Origin: Zerene cesonia
Lineage: Eukaryota; Arthropoda; Insecta; Lepidoptera; Pieridae
DNA length: 64,000 bases
Assembly: GCF_012273895.1 (NCBI RefSeq)
Contig: NC_052119.1
Location: 2,976,001 to 3,040,000 of the forward strand
Direction of reading: 5' to 3'
Position 1 is the first letter of the stretch; every line of letters starts with the position of its first letter. Positions 26,101 to 38,935 of this stretch are shown here, one piece after another. A model generated the notes under the pieces. That model was not told the DNA's origin. It saw nothing but the letters and a program-made list of their open reading frames with translations, and made no database searches. A program made the translations under genes and the position numbers.

Positions 26101-27368
26101 TACAATCCGACTGCGATATTTATGTCTATAATGGAGGTTCTGATTCCCTTTATAGATTGAGTCCGTATAAGAGAAGAAGTCCATATAAGATCTAGTCATC
26201 ATGTAACTATATACTCTATGTTAGTTACATGGCTTATAAATATTTGTATAATTGTGTAAATACTGAAAGTAGAGTTTATGTTCTTCTTTTCTTAGTTTGA
26301 GTTGTAATCTAAAAAATCTCTAGTATCGACTTTATGCTATAAGAATTATTCATTGAGACGGAGAAATCTGTAACATTATTATATCACAAGCGTCGTACGT
26401 AAGCTGTTCTTTTGAAGTAACATAATTTTGCACATAATTTTTTAAAAGCATTTAATTATATTTACACTCACTCACCAAATGGAAATATTTCCTATAGACT
26501 CCGACGTCGCTGGGGTTATGATGACATTTTATGTAAATTGTAAGTTGTATAGGCTACTACCCGTGTACGTGACGTGTGCAAAAACCATATGTTATATAAT
26601 ATATACATGATAGTTTACAGTTTTCAATTCTAAATTAAGCCATGTTTTTCTATGATATTCCTTCTGTAAACTTAAAGTTATTACAAAAATATTAAAGATT
26701 AAATGAACAAATTATAGACAAGGTGTGGGAAATTTCAAGTTCCAATTATTCGCTATAAATGCTAACATATTTATGTCCTTAAGGTCATTCATGTGTAGAA
26801 AGCAATCTGTTGCAGTCATATTGCCTTTGAAGAAAATTTAACCTAAATACTGCCTCAGATCAAAGTGGGAAAATTTGCTTCGGTACCCTTGGTAAAATTG
26901 GTTGAATGTCTAAATTAGCTTTTCAATTTATTTAGTTCATAATCTAAATATCTTTCTGCCTGTAAAGTAGGCAATATTATCAGACTACAGCTTATAGAAT
27001 AATTTTTGATTACAATTCCAGCGGACAATGCTTTGTGTTCGTAATTTAGAGGATTTTGTGTATTAGGAGATTGAGAACTAGATGTATATTTTGATTGAAA
27101 TAGAATTCTATGTATCACGGTAAATATATATAAAGATGGTTTCATCAGAGAACATGGTTGTGATTTATTTAGAGCTATTTTTGGATACATTCATTAATTG
27201 AAAACAGATAAACAATAGGTACCGTATACATTTAGATTCTCGTTAATTACACCTAGTATCAATGCTGGCTTTTCAAATGAAAATATCGCTTTCATTAAAA
27301 ACAAAACAATTTCAAACACGTTTGTAATTTGATACGAAAATTTGTGAAAATACAACAAATATAAAATA
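23161..27368. other. Gene-free AT-rich sequence
   Basis: No gene supported. A short duplication ggaatttgcctg occurs twice near 24012-24042. Open frames at 23552-23964 and 24689-25113 lack any recognisable domain and look like chance frames. Confidence 0.5.
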
Positions 27369-27570
27369 TTAGCTTCGCCCCGCGGTTTCACTCGCGTAAG
27401 TCCGTATCCCGAAGGAATGTCGGGATAAAAAGTTGCTTATATGTTATTCCAGTTGTCCAGATATCTACGTACCAAATTTCATTGCAATCGGTTGAGTAGT
27501 CTTTGCGTGAAAGAGCAACAAATACACACACATCCTTATAAACTTTCGCATGTATAATATTAATAGGATG
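27369..27570 (+). mobile_element. Lep1/Helitron-like element, nearly full copy
   Basis: Starts tagcttcgccccgcggtttc, continues actcgcgtaagtccgtatcc, cgggataaaaagttgctta, atgttattccagttgtccag, caaatttcattgcaatcggt, gcgtgaaagagcaacaaat and ends acttt-cgcatgtataatattaataggat. Block order agrees with the reverse copy at 45549-45757. No coding capacity, so a non-autonomous element. Confidence 0.8.
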
Positions 27571-29439
27571 TCATGCATGGTGACATGTATAATATATGTC
27601 TACGGAAATGTGTGTAATCTATCATTGCCTAAAATTCTTTGAAAATATATTTAACTTCGAAAGTCACACGGAAATGACAAATGTCCTATTACATACAATT
27701 CCTAAATAACAACCGGATATGTGTATAGTTTTCAGTGTAAAATGTAGTCAGGGAGGAGGAAAGCGACTAGCGTGTTAGATCCATTGCTGTACCACCGCAC
27801 AAGCGAGCGAGCGAAACGAGCGTACCAAGCTAGCGGCCGCTGAGTAACAGAATTTACTTAAGGGCGATTCCCACTATAACAAACTGTGTGACTGATGAAT
27901 GATTATACAATGACCTAACAATTGCGGTGCTTTTTAAAAGTTATAAGGATTGGGTAACCAAACGGCGAAAAAGTAATATATAAATTATTTACAAATTTCC
28001 GTCAAATTCAATTAAAATACAACCTTTTAAAATACACATTAATCAGGTAGGGTTAAGGAGTTTCACTTTTACAAGAAAGTATCAGGTCGTAAGAACAACA
28101 TAATCTTATTTAATTAAATTGCTCCCATAAAATAAAGTCTTCTTAAAGCATAACATAAATCACACCGAGGTAAAAAATTCCTTGTTTTGTATAACTACCC
28201 TAAAAGCTTTAGGCACTCGCTAATTAAAAAGTGGAGAGTGGTTACAAAAATGGGCACTAGAAAAACCTGTATTAAATTAATTGTTGAATTATCGTTGTTG
28301 ATGTGGTGAAATTGAATTATATTTTATTTTATGAAATGGAAAATCTATTTCATTTAAGAATGTTAAGTGGTCTTACATCATCAAGAAAGAAATTCTATTA
28401 GTCAGTCACTTATCCGTCAGTTTTATTAACATTGGATAGTAAAAGTTAAAAAGTGCTTTATGCTAGGGTGTCACAATTTTGCCCTACAATTTTGAATTAT
28501 AGAAAAAAATAAATAAATTTGAAATGTATATTTTGAAGAAAAATTATAGAGCTTATTATATTATACATTCGATTTTATAGACCAAAGATGGAATTTATAA
28601 ATAAAAAGCTTTCAGAAAGTTAAAGGCCAAAACAAGAGTCCCGTTTAGTTATATTTCTCAGCTAAGTGAATACTATTACAATATATAATGTAAATATAAT
28701 TTGGTGGTTTTTTCCTTTTCATTGTGGCAAACTTATGAAATTATTAAAAGCAAACATGTAACAACCTGAGAGTAAATATGTATCAAAGTTGCTTCTAGAT
28801 TATCTGTTTAACATGATATTACCAATGGCGTTTGTTAATTAAAGACATAAAATACACTATCCAAAAGTCCTTCATTTTGTATACCTTCGATCAACAATAA
28901 CAATTAGATCGCGGAGATGGAAAAAAATCGTCTCGGCTAATAGGAGCGCACGCTCTTATTTTGTTTCGAAATGAAGCTCGTTTTTTGCCACGAATTAAGG
29001 TAATTATTAGATAATATTTTTACGATTAGTTACTTCATTGCAGTTGCATTGTCATCGTTTTAATTAGATTTTGATTAGTTCATTTTGAAGAATCTAAAAC
29101 TGTTTTAAAAAAATGATTTGCATTAGCTATCTAACTACTGTGGTAGGCATATTTTAGCTTATTTTGTCCATAACAATGGAGGTTAGAATAGAGAATATAG
29201 AATAGTTGCTGATTTGTATTAGAACGCGTATTATCGCTTTTTCTCCCAATATTACTCGGCACTCGCGACTGAATCGCAATGAACACAGATGAATGCGCGA
29301 TCTCTCGCTTAGAACAAAATGGAGCGCATGTGTTGCAAGCAATGTATAATTTTCAGTCTGTTTGTCATTGTGGCGTTATTGTCAGAATATGCATTGACAG
29401 AATATGTGGACATTATATAAAAATGTGACATTATGAGCG
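27571..29439. other. Gene-free sequence with a CpG-rich patch
   Basis: No gene supported. A GC-rich patch at about 27745-27845 includes gcgagcgagcgaaacgagcg and a ctagcggccgct word; function unknown, possibly a transposon remnant. Confidence 0.45.
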
Positions 29440-29580
29440 TTACGGAGGCGCGACTGCCTACAGAAAGGTCGTTTTCAAACTTTACGCCTCTACAAATGTA
29501 TTGCCAACTTTAAATGGAAAGGATAAAGAAAGGGTTGTCGAGAGGAATAAAAGAAAGGACTGAAAAGAGTAAGCATACGG
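29440..29580 (-). repeat. A-tailed SINE-like retroposon, copy 5 (partial, reverse)
   Basis: On the plus strand it matches the middle of the copy at 38936-39296: actttacgcctctacaaatg, attgccaactttaaatggaa, gagaggaataaaagaaagga and a final gcatacgggcctg. Confidence 0.65.
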
Positions 29581-30257
29581 GCCTGTATTTAGATACACAG
29601 TTTAATAAAATGAAATGTACTAAAGCATTTAATGAACATGAAATAAACAAAATAACAATCATATGTTGAAATATGATTGTTACCGTTTCATTTCATTTAA
29701 ATTTTGTATATTTTTGACATCAAACATATTCTATATTTATTCCAATGTGCTTGATTTCTATTTTGTTTCAGAATTCACAAATCGGACTTGAAATTTTAAT
29801 AAATGAATTCAGGTCGTGTTACTCGTTAGGCGTTTTTGCACATACCCAAGTTTCTCAAATGATTTTTGGAGCTCTATAAAGATTTTAATAATTTTTATAA
29901 AGAACATGTTTTTAAAATTTTATATGATACAAGTCACATTCAAGAATTGCCATGGACTTAAATTTATGAAATTTAACATAATAAAGAAATATTTGAACTA
30001 TCACTATCAATCCGCGTTGATCCGGGATTCAAAAAATATACTATTAAGCGAAAAATTATTGCTAGGATTTTAGAAATCGCTACCTACCGTTTCTGAGTCT
30101 ATTTCGTTAAAAACCTTTGAAATTACAAAGCTTTTCTACGACAATACATTTGATGCATTAAATATATTTAAAAAAAACAATGTCTACTGAACGGTAGGGA
30201 CAATTCTTTGTTTCAATCATAAATCATAATGTCTTATCTAACTGCCGGTAGTCATGA

Positions 30258-30309
30258 ATATCGCAACATCAATTTAAACAAATGTATGTTTAAATTGATG
30301 ATACGATAT
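30258..30309. repeat. 52-nt hairpin with 23-nt arms
   Basis: The inner stem is perfect over 14 bp (30267-30280 catcaatttaaaca with 30287-30300) around a 6-nt loop aatgta. After a 3x3 internal loop the outer 6 bp atatcg/cgatat (30258-30263 and 30304-30309) pair again. It overlaps a chance open frame. It could be a small MITE remnant or a short structured RNA; it is shorter than a usual microRNA precursor. Confidence 0.75.
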
Positions 30310-30495
30310 AAGCGTAATCGAGTCATATTATTCACTTATTCTATAGAGTCTAGACTAATCTACTCGCAACTGAGAATGTTTATTACAAATTTCATCACGC
30401 TTATGTTTATTACCCAGATGTGTGTTAATTGGGTCTTAGTGACTAATAATATTGGATAATTAGGTACGGGTTTAGTTCTATGATAAACTTCAATT

Positions 30496-30500
<5 letters not shown>

Positions 30501-30544
<44 letters not shown>
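30501..30544. repeat. (AT)22 microsatellite
   Basis: Uninterrupted alternating a/t for 44 bases, likely polymorphic in length. Confidence 0.97.
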
Positions 30545-30546
<2 letters not shown>

Positions 30547-32689
30547 TAAGACTTCCTTTTAGAATAACTTTGAACATTTCATATTAAAAAATGTTGATTT
30601 ATTCACATTAGATATTTTATTAGAGTTGTCGAAATCATTAATAATTATTATTGAAAAATTTCTGCCATAACATGGACATTTTGCGTTTTTAATCTAAAAC
30701 CATTGTAACAAAATCCACATAAACAACAAACAATTTATGAAATTTCCACAATTCTCTGTTGCCATATATTGTCAAAGCTCGTTATTTATTTTATTAAGTA
30801 CATCTGTGGTGTGTAATCAGTGTATTTAAATTAATTAACTTCAGTAAAGCGCTACATGGTCTTGTGACGTGTGTGATAAACGTTCATGTAAATTTAACTT
30901 TATTCTACTCTGTATGCTAAATAGAAACGATGTGGCTTTATATGAATTGTGCTAATGATGTACTGAATATAAAAAAATGACTAATGTATAGCCCTGATTG
31001 CTTTGTGAATGATAAATGTTGCATATTCTGTGGTAATAAGTAATTATAAATTATTAATTGAGGCATTTGTGCAAATATACTGCTCTATTTTGCGCTTTCA
31101 ATGTGAGGATTTAAGATTTAAGAAGTTCAACTTCATAATTAAAAGTGAAATATTACCTAAATGTTACAATGCTATAACCTCAAAATTTCCACATAAACAT
31201 GATAATCATATAAAATTAAAAAGGGATACCCAATACGTAAAAATAAATCGCTTTAATGCAGTTATTTAAACCCCAACAGGGTGTTACCAATGTCATCAGT
31301 CAGGCCCAACGATAAAAACCAGGAAGACATTTATGATGCCATGGCATGTAGATTGATGCATTAGGGTAATATTTAAAGTAAGCAAAAAATAAATTTTCTT
31401 CCGCACCCGGTGACGGTAAAACATTATTTTTATTTTGGACTAATATGTTGTTTTTATAAAACAAAATTAAGACAAAAATACTATTGAGATATGGAAGAAT
31501 TTAAAGTGGAATATAAAAGTATCATTTCTAGTCAATAATCTTTCCTATTGTGAACAAAAATAATACATAAACAATTTAATTATTATTGAGAAATTTTGAG
31601 AATAATAATTCTTTGCACTCCTACATTTTTTATGATCTGCTTGTCACGGCTTGTCTCGGGTTGTTAAAATACCATTTACATAAAGGTATTTCAGTTCTAT
31701 CATCTCGCTGAATTATTCCTGAATTTTAATGTCCTAAGGAACAGTATCTATCTCCAAAGATTTTTACTTCGTATTATAATATACATTTAAAATCTTCCTA
31801 CCAGTTCAAGCACGCTTAATAGATGAGCTGGTAAGAAGACTTTTGTTAAACCGTTGGTACTCTGGGGTTAGTATAATGTTAATTAGACGTCTGGTAATTG
31901 TGCTCGTTTAACGCCCCGCGATCATAATATCGCGGGGTATCAGGCGTGTAATGGTAGGCGTCATCAGAGCGTTCGGGATAATCAGGGAACGAATGGCTGG
32001 ATTTCGGTTATTTCAATGGCTTTATGAGGGAACGGTGACACTAGAGTGACATTCTTGATTGTCGGGTGATGTTGAATATAATTGACATTCTTGAATATCG
32101 CTCGCATTATTTTGTCTTGTAGGAATTACTACAACTGTAGTTACAACTATTGTAGGTACTTGTCTTTAAAATATGTGAATTCTGGTGACATTCAATTTAT
32201 TTCAAATAAATTGGTATGTAATAAGATACCAATGAGACACCAATAGCCAATGAGACAGATAACGGAAAAATCTCATCAAAACCCTAAAAGTAGCACTTAG
32301 GCAATACAAAAATAATCTCGTATTATAAAAGTCATAATTTGAATTTAGCTTTTCTGTTGTTATCTTTAGTCAAATCCATTGTACCAAAGCAAAATACTAC
32401 TATTATTTGTGCTGAACGTTGTGGATTTTTGTTTTTTTTAGATTTTAAAAATAAAAGACTCATTTCTTGATTAAAACGCATTACTATCATTAGTCGTACG
32501 ATATTTCAAGAGTTAAATTCACTAAGCAATTATTGCAAAATACAATGAACTCATATTTAGTTCAATATAGAACTAAAAGTGTATGAAAGTGAAGCAATTC
32601 GAGCTAATGTATTTGCTGTGCTTAAGTAATGTGATACTTATGAAATGTGCGAATTTGGATTTCTTTTACTTCATGACTTCTGGATATCC
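30545..32689. other. Gene-free sequence
   Basis: No gene supported. The part at about 31800-32060 is noticeably GC-richer and structured, and is described under its hairpin entry. The segment 31262-31430 (ccccaacagggtgttaccaa ... gcacccggtgacggtaaaa) looks like a repeat of unknown type. Confidence 0.45.
31914..31937. repeat. GC-rich perfect hairpin in a structured patch
   Basis: Stem ccccgcgat (31914-31922) pairs exactly with atcgcgggg (31929-31937) around the 6-nt loop cataat, and looser outer pairing (acgcc with ggcgt) may extend it. Surrounding sequence from about 31800 to 32060 is GC-richer than the window and contains a duplicated tgacattcttgaat word (32048 and 32085 area). It could be a conserved regulatory element or a transposon fragment. 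Confidence 0.7.
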
Positions 32690-32741
32690 TACTAATATTA
32701 TAAATGCGATAGTTTGTAAGGATGTGTGTGTGAAAATTTTG
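32690..32741 (-). mobile_element. Lep1/Helitron-like element, terminal fragment
   Basis: Plus strand reads cctactaatattataaatgc gatagtttgtaaggatgtgt, matching the end of the copy at 45549. Only this end remains. It supplies the last codons of the open frame at 32583, which is therefore spurious. Confidence 0.75.
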
Positions 32742-32861
32742 ATTGTGAAAATGACAAATACTATATGAAAATATACAGCAAAAAGTTTTAATAGCCTATT
32801 TGTGATCCGCATTTGTGCAACTCCTACGTGTTTTAAGAATTCTTAATGTAATGATTACTGA

Positions 32862-33010
32862 AGTAGTACATATTTTGGGGTGTATTGGGCCAGCTCGCTT
32901 CTGCAAGGTACACACCCCACAGAAGCGGGGACGAGAGAAGCGTCAAACAGTGAAAGCTTCTATGCTGTGTTTCGTCCGGTGACTGGGTGAAATGGAGGCC
33001 TGTTTTTCAA
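32862..33010 (+). repeat. A-tailed SINE-like retroposon, copy 6 (5' part only)
   Basis: Contains gtattgggccagctcgcttc, acaccccacagaagcgggg and atgctgtgtttcgtccggtg, the 5' blocks of the family; the 3' half and A tail are absent. Confidence 0.65.
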
Positions 33011-34549
33011 ACCCATATCTTTTAAAGACAACAATCGGTAGTAGCGCTTATCATGAAGTGACCTATATACTTCTCTTATTAGTTTGAGACCAGCCTAAAC
33101 ATCTTTCGTTACAAGGTCGATATAAATTTTGCTTTTTATCAATGTCATTAATTAGTTGAATTCATGTAATACTTTATGACGTTTGATTTCTTGTTTGATG
33201 TATGTTTAAAACGTACATTATACTAAAAAATACTGCAAAAAAAAAGATTAAAACGCACGAGTCATAATTGCATTCCAACTTCATCTTAATCCAGCGAACA
33301 TGAACATCGAGGTTAACAGATCGCATCTCCAGCAATTAAGATAGTTCAGCACGGGTATAATTAAACTTCAGGCTAGATTGCATTTGTTACTGTATTCCGT
33401 TTTAATCTAAACCAACAACAACGACAATCAACATCATGATAAACAATTGCGGACGCACGTAATGCGCCCGAAGTTGTATACAATATCCAAAGAACCAAAG
33501 AAAGAACCAAATAACATTTCAAAACCGGACGAACATCTGTGGAAAAAGTAAGAAACTGCTCAAATTTAAATAACGTTAATATCACAAATTGACCCTTAAA
33601 CTTCCGTATTTACGGCATAAATTTACGTAATTCCTGACATCACCTGAATTTCCGGAATTTATTAGATAATTTTTACTTTTATTTGGGTTCAAATTACCCC
33701 ATTTAATGTTAGTTATTCGGTCAGTGAAATACCTAATAGAATTTTTACGCTTCGTTCGTCCCTTAAGGTAGCAATAAATTTTTATGTACCAACCATAATA
33801 ATGATGTTGGGTCTATAGTGTTTAAAATATAAGCTTGATTATTACATTTTAAATCATTTGTTATTATTTTTAGGAGAAATTTAAATTTGTATTTTTTTTC
33901 CTCACTGATCGAAACTATTTACAGAAAACATTACGAACACATCCTACTTTTTTTATTATAATTTAATAAGTTTAGTAAGCACTTATTAATAAGGAAACCA
34001 AGGTCCAGAGGTTAGAATAAATTAAGACATTCAGTTGTTTTGATGTAAAATTCAAAACAAATCGAGTTTCCGAATCATTCCCGACCAAAAATTGCCTCGT
34101 CGCCTTTGTTAAGTAAATGTAAAAATGGAATAAGTGTGACGCTAACAGCCTTCACCGTCTACGCATTGAGGTGATTTTCAATTTCCCGATTGCTTTTCAT
34201 TGAAAATTCGGATAAAGTCCATTTCCATTTGCAAATTCCTTTGCACTATTTATTCTACGAAACATTAGCATGGACTCTTAAACTGATTTATTAAAACATT
34301 AAGTCAAATTAAGCAGATAAATATAATAATTAATATAAATATCAGTTGGTTCGATGCTCTCCGTGATCGTCGAACTAGATTAAATAACTTATTACAATCA
34401 ACATCATTAATATATAAATGTAGGACTTGCGGTCGTTATTGTCGTTCTAGAATCGGGATATTCAGCCATGCACGAAACTGCCCTAAAACATAACAGTCAT
34501 AAAGCAATTTAAATTTATAAGAATAATAATAAAAAAGTAAAAAAAGAGA
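33011..34549. other. Gene-free AT-rich sequence
   Basis: I see no gene, structured RNA or clear repeat here. Confidence 0.5.
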
Positions 34550-34752
34550 TTAAAATTTTCCTATATCCTTCTCCTAGCCCTTCCCAGTCCATTCCCTCTT
34601 TCCAGTCATCAATCCTTTCCTTATCCCTTCTCCCTTAAAAGTGGTCAGCGCATTCTCAGAGGTGTGAGCCTCTGCGAATGTTCATGGGCGGTGGTGATCG
34701 TTTACCATCAGGCAAACCACCAGCTCAGTTGCTTACTATGACATAAAAAAAA
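34550..34752 (+). repeat. A-tailed SINE-like retroposon, copy 7 (5'-truncated)
   Basis: Starts in the pyrimidine-rich middle (cccttcccagtccattccc), has gtgagcctctgcgaatgttc, atgggcggtggtgatcgttt, accatcaggcaaaccaccag and ends ttactatgacat plus an A run. Confidence 0.75.
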
Positions 34753-34814
34753 AGAAAAAGAAAGATTAAAATTTAGCTGAATATATAATCTGTCACAGAT
34801 TAAATAGGCCAACG

Positions 34815-35035
34815 ACGATTTTCGTTTATGTGTTTTTCTTAAACGTCGCAACAGTGCGATTTCAGGGTATGATTTTATTGATGATATAATATGTAATAAT
34901 TGTATATCATATCATTGGACTAGACCATAGGATAGACAGTGTCATAGGATACTTTTTATCGCGGTGAAACATCTCATTTCCATGGGAATTACCTTTGACC
35001 ACGTGGGCGGAGTTGCGAGGTGAAAGTTAGTATTG
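34815..35035 (+). repeat. Dispersed repeat, same family as 16735-16912
   Basis: Shares acgtcgcaacagtgcgattt, ccataggatagacagtg, atcgcggtgaaacatctcat, ttccatgggaattacctttg accacg and a gcggagttgcgaggtgaaag end with the earlier copy. About 40 bp are inserted or expanded in the middle. Confidence 0.65.
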
Positions 35036-35099
35036 AAATAAAATAATTATATCAAATGCTTGAAATGTGTAAATTTGTTTTTTCTTTAATTTTTAGTTT

Positions 35100-35275
35100 C
35101 ATCATCAGCCCATATATGTTCCCACTGCTGGGACACAGGCCTCCTATGAGGGTTCAGGCCATAATCCACCACGTTGGCCAAGTGCGGGTTGGCAGATGTC
35201 ACATGTCGTCGAACTTTTGATTCTTGGACATGCCGGTTTCCTCACGATGTTTTCCTTCACCGTTTTAAGTACTAA
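35100..35275 (+). repeat. Lepidopteran LINE/SINE-tail repeat (cactgctgggacacaggcct)
   Basis: Contains tcccactgctgggacacagg cctcctatgagg, ccataatccaccacgttggc, caagtgcgggttggcagatg and ggtttcctcacgatgttttc cttcaccgtt. This is a very common dispersed sequence of lepidopteran genomes, recognised from memory; its exact class is not settled here. Confidence 0.75.
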
Positions 35276-38200
35276 TAAATTTTTAGTTTAATAGCACTGA
35301 AATGCGTTTTTTTTATTTGACAAAAACCCGCGTATTTTTTTTCTATTGTTTAAATATTTCCTTATGGTATCTTTACAAAAAATTCACCTAAGGTAAGAGT
35401 AATTTATAATCATTATTGTCAACGTTTCATTATTTGCAATTCTTATCTCCTCAAAAATTTAAAAATCCTCATTGTAAAATCTCTCCTGAAATATTTTATA
35501 AGAATTAAATAGGTTTTTCCTTGGAACATAAATTCTTTCTTAATTAAAGAGATAGGTATCTAAAATTAACAGTTTTATTAGCTAAGTGACCATTTCTCTC
35601 CTAACGATTTTTTGCAAAATACGATTTCAAGATTTAAAAATGGAGAGGTAAAAGTATAGTAGTAAAATTATTCATATCTACGAGAAAATTACTATGAAAT
35701 TTTCCAAGTAATGAGACGAAATAATGAATGTTATATGTGTAATAAAAAAGTAACACTACAAAGCCAAAGCGTGAATGAAACACAATCCGCTTTAATAAGG
35801 GGTTACATAAAAAAGGATCTCATTGTAGGCTTGTAATAATCTCTCAGGTTCGATCTAACTGTAAAGACATTAATCTCGGATAAGACTCCCAGTAAGAACT
35901 CAGCTGACATTTGGGTTAATTACAGATCACAAAGGGTAAGTATCAATCGTTTTTAATGCGGTGGAATAATGTTTTATATAATTTTACCGTAATTATATTA
36001 CATTAATTATCTGTAATGTGTCTTTAATCATACATTACTATTAATATTAGCTATTAAGCTGGACTGTGGCTGTAATATTTTGGTCAATAATGGGAGCTAG
36101 GGGTTCTTTACTAATATATATTATAAAATTACTCATACCGACGCAGGCATATTCAAAAAAGTACCACATTATTAGATAACATTGCTTCAAAATAATAAAA
36201 AAAATGTATTGAAAACACACATACACACAACTACCAAAAGCTTTAGAGAATCTATGTTATCTTATATCTTCTAGCTTTTGATATAAATACGTTGTTAAAC
36301 AACGAATAGTTTTAATCGAGAACTATATTTTCATTCTATTTGCGGCAGAACTTTTACACAGGAGCGCGATGAAAATATTTTTTAAATTTTCGCATACTTG
36401 TATATTACAGATTTATGAAAATAACACGAGAAATTGAAAGTCTGTTCAATTCCACTTAACTCAGTTTGGTATTCTGCCAATTCAGATTGCAAACTGGAAA
36501 CAATGATTCTAGACTGTTCCGTTTTTATTATCCACATATTTTATGTTACAGTTGAAAGAGCAAAATACGTCTATATTGATTTGGACATCCTCATTATTCA
36601 TAATTATTCCAAATATTTCCATACATATAATTATTTTAAATACAGCACCGCTTTGTTTCGTATAATCATATCTATATCATAAATAACCGTCATGATAGTT
36701 TTTTTCATCCTAGCAATTATTAAAATAACTACAGTTAACTTAGTGAATCCTTGAACTTCTTAGCTTTTAGAGTAATTAATCTTCAATACGTCATGAGCTA
36801 TGCAAATTACTGAAAAATGCAGGCTTAAATATCACATCTACGAAAACACTGAAATACATGTACAATTCTTGCTCTATTTTACCTGTATGCAATACTCACT
36901 AAAGTCCTCACCTCAACGTTCTTAGCAGCTTAACCTAAATGTGACCGCATTTCATGTTTAAACGCAACATATTCTGTAGACTTTAAAGATAGTTGGAATA
37001 TTATGAATCACCTGAAGTCAGAAAAACATTAAACTCCTGAGAGATATATTTCTTCTTATATGTTTGTGTACTTAAATATAAAAAAAGTATCTTCACAAAT
37101 ATATGTACAGAGTAAATAATGATAGACATTTGTTCAGACGTAATTAACAAGATAAATATAAACGGCTGTGACAGCGAAACGCGGAGGAATCAGGGAAAAA
37201 TTCACAAATTGCAGAGCTGTGATAATTGATGAAGTAAACATACGTTGACGACTGTGTAATTTGTAGTCTTAATTTAATAGCTATGCAAGGTATAAAAAAG
37301 GGGATAGCATAAACATATGTTTACTACTGTTCGTCCTCGATTCCGAGATACTGATATTATTTATTTGTCTAAGATTATTTGTTACACTTTCTTCAAAATG
37401 TATCCCGTGCTACGAAAATATTGTAAATATTTACCTAGGGTATCTTTTAAGAAACAATATCATAAATAGTGGTAGAAAAATGGCCCCGAATGAAGGTCGT
37501 CGTCAATTTTAAACGAAGAGATAACGGACAGTCCCTTTTACGACATCAAATATCAACATTTCAAACCAAAATGTTCCCTCCATTAATTTCATTTCATTAA
37601 TTTAAGCATTTTAACGACGGTCTGCGGAATTATTTCTTGTTTACTGAATTTTTGCATTCTCCTTTACTATTACGGTAATGTACTAAAGATGTGAAAAATC
37701 GTATATGATATGATAAGGTCCCAAAAATCTATTTTTCGCCAATAACTTGCGGCCTATTGCTCGGAGATAAGGAGACAATTTTAATTTCACAAAAAATTCC
37801 CTTGGTTGTTTTTTTTCTCAAAAATAATTCTAGAAATCTTTTTTGTAGATAACCTTATAAAATAGATGATTTTTGTTAGATTTAATAACGCGTCCTTAAA
37901 GTTCGTAGATATAGTTCGCTATGTTTGGTTTGTCCTAGGAGTTAAAAGATTATTCTTACAATATAGCGTTATCATAGTATTGAGAAACTTTTGATAGATT
38001 TCCGGCTTATGGTAATTTATGAGAGGATCTGTAAAGTTTCTGCATTAGTGGTTGAAGGGTCATACAGATTCTAAAGTTTTAGGCGATAGTATGTAAAAGG
38101 TGCGTTTTTTGAGAGACATAAAAAAGTGATCAACTGATGTAATATGCAGACTGAACGTTCCATTTCACATTTGCATAACATATGAAATATATTAGGCATA

Positions 38201-38935
38201 AATATACACTATACAATGTTGCGTTTAAAAAATGAGGTCAGCCTTTTAAAACTTTTATGTTTCCACTGAGTTATATCTATTAACGACATCTAGTGCGATA
38301 TAATTCAGTTCATGTCATCTTAGTCACATACATACACAGAGAGATTTATTTAAATCTATCTTGAACTCTTATTATGGAAGTTGTAACGTTCGGAAATTAA
38401 GTTTTTTTGTTACAGTTCTTGTTAGAAATATTTGCGCTCAATACACTTACTTAATATTGATTTGGTTGTTAATTTGAACATAGTTTTTTAACGATATTTG
38501 CGTATGTTTTTTACATTAAGCTGTTTACAATTATAATTACAATTTTATTGATTCATACGTCACAGTTTTAGTTTTGTGACATATGATGCTGAGGTTATTA
38601 CTACCTACGAAAATTGTTTAATGAACAGAAACACCTTTGGACTATTATACACTAGTAGAATTCGGATTATTGTTTGAAACTGTGAAAAATTATACCTACA
38701 ACAACAACAATATAAATAACCAGCGCTAATGCTGATAAACTGTTTGGATTGAGGTCGGTTCCAATAAATCATAGCACTATACTATCTCGATAAGTTAGTA
38801 GCCAGTCGATATATATTGCAGATTAATAGACTTTTTATATCGTCATGTGAATTAAATGTTTTAGATATATGTTATGTTTAGTTAGCATACTAAGGGTTCC
38901 ATTTGATAAAACTAGAGCACTTATAAGTTACTATG
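35276..38935. other. Gene-free AT-rich sequence
   Basis: No gene supported. A somewhat GC-richer stretch near 37165-37250 (gacagcgaaacgcggaggaa) and another near 37480-37580 could be conserved non-coding sequence, but nothing specific is visible. Confidence 0.45.

Noticed and set aside
30229..30459. 76-codon frame at 30229
   Set aside because: It runs through the 52-nt hairpin and shows only AT-driven composition.
32583..32768. 61-codon frame with a hydrophobic start
   Set aside because: Its second half is the Lep1-like terminal fragment at 32690-32741.
33682..33702. B-box-like gggttcaaattacccc
   Set aside because: No A box or cloverleaf upstream; a chance match.
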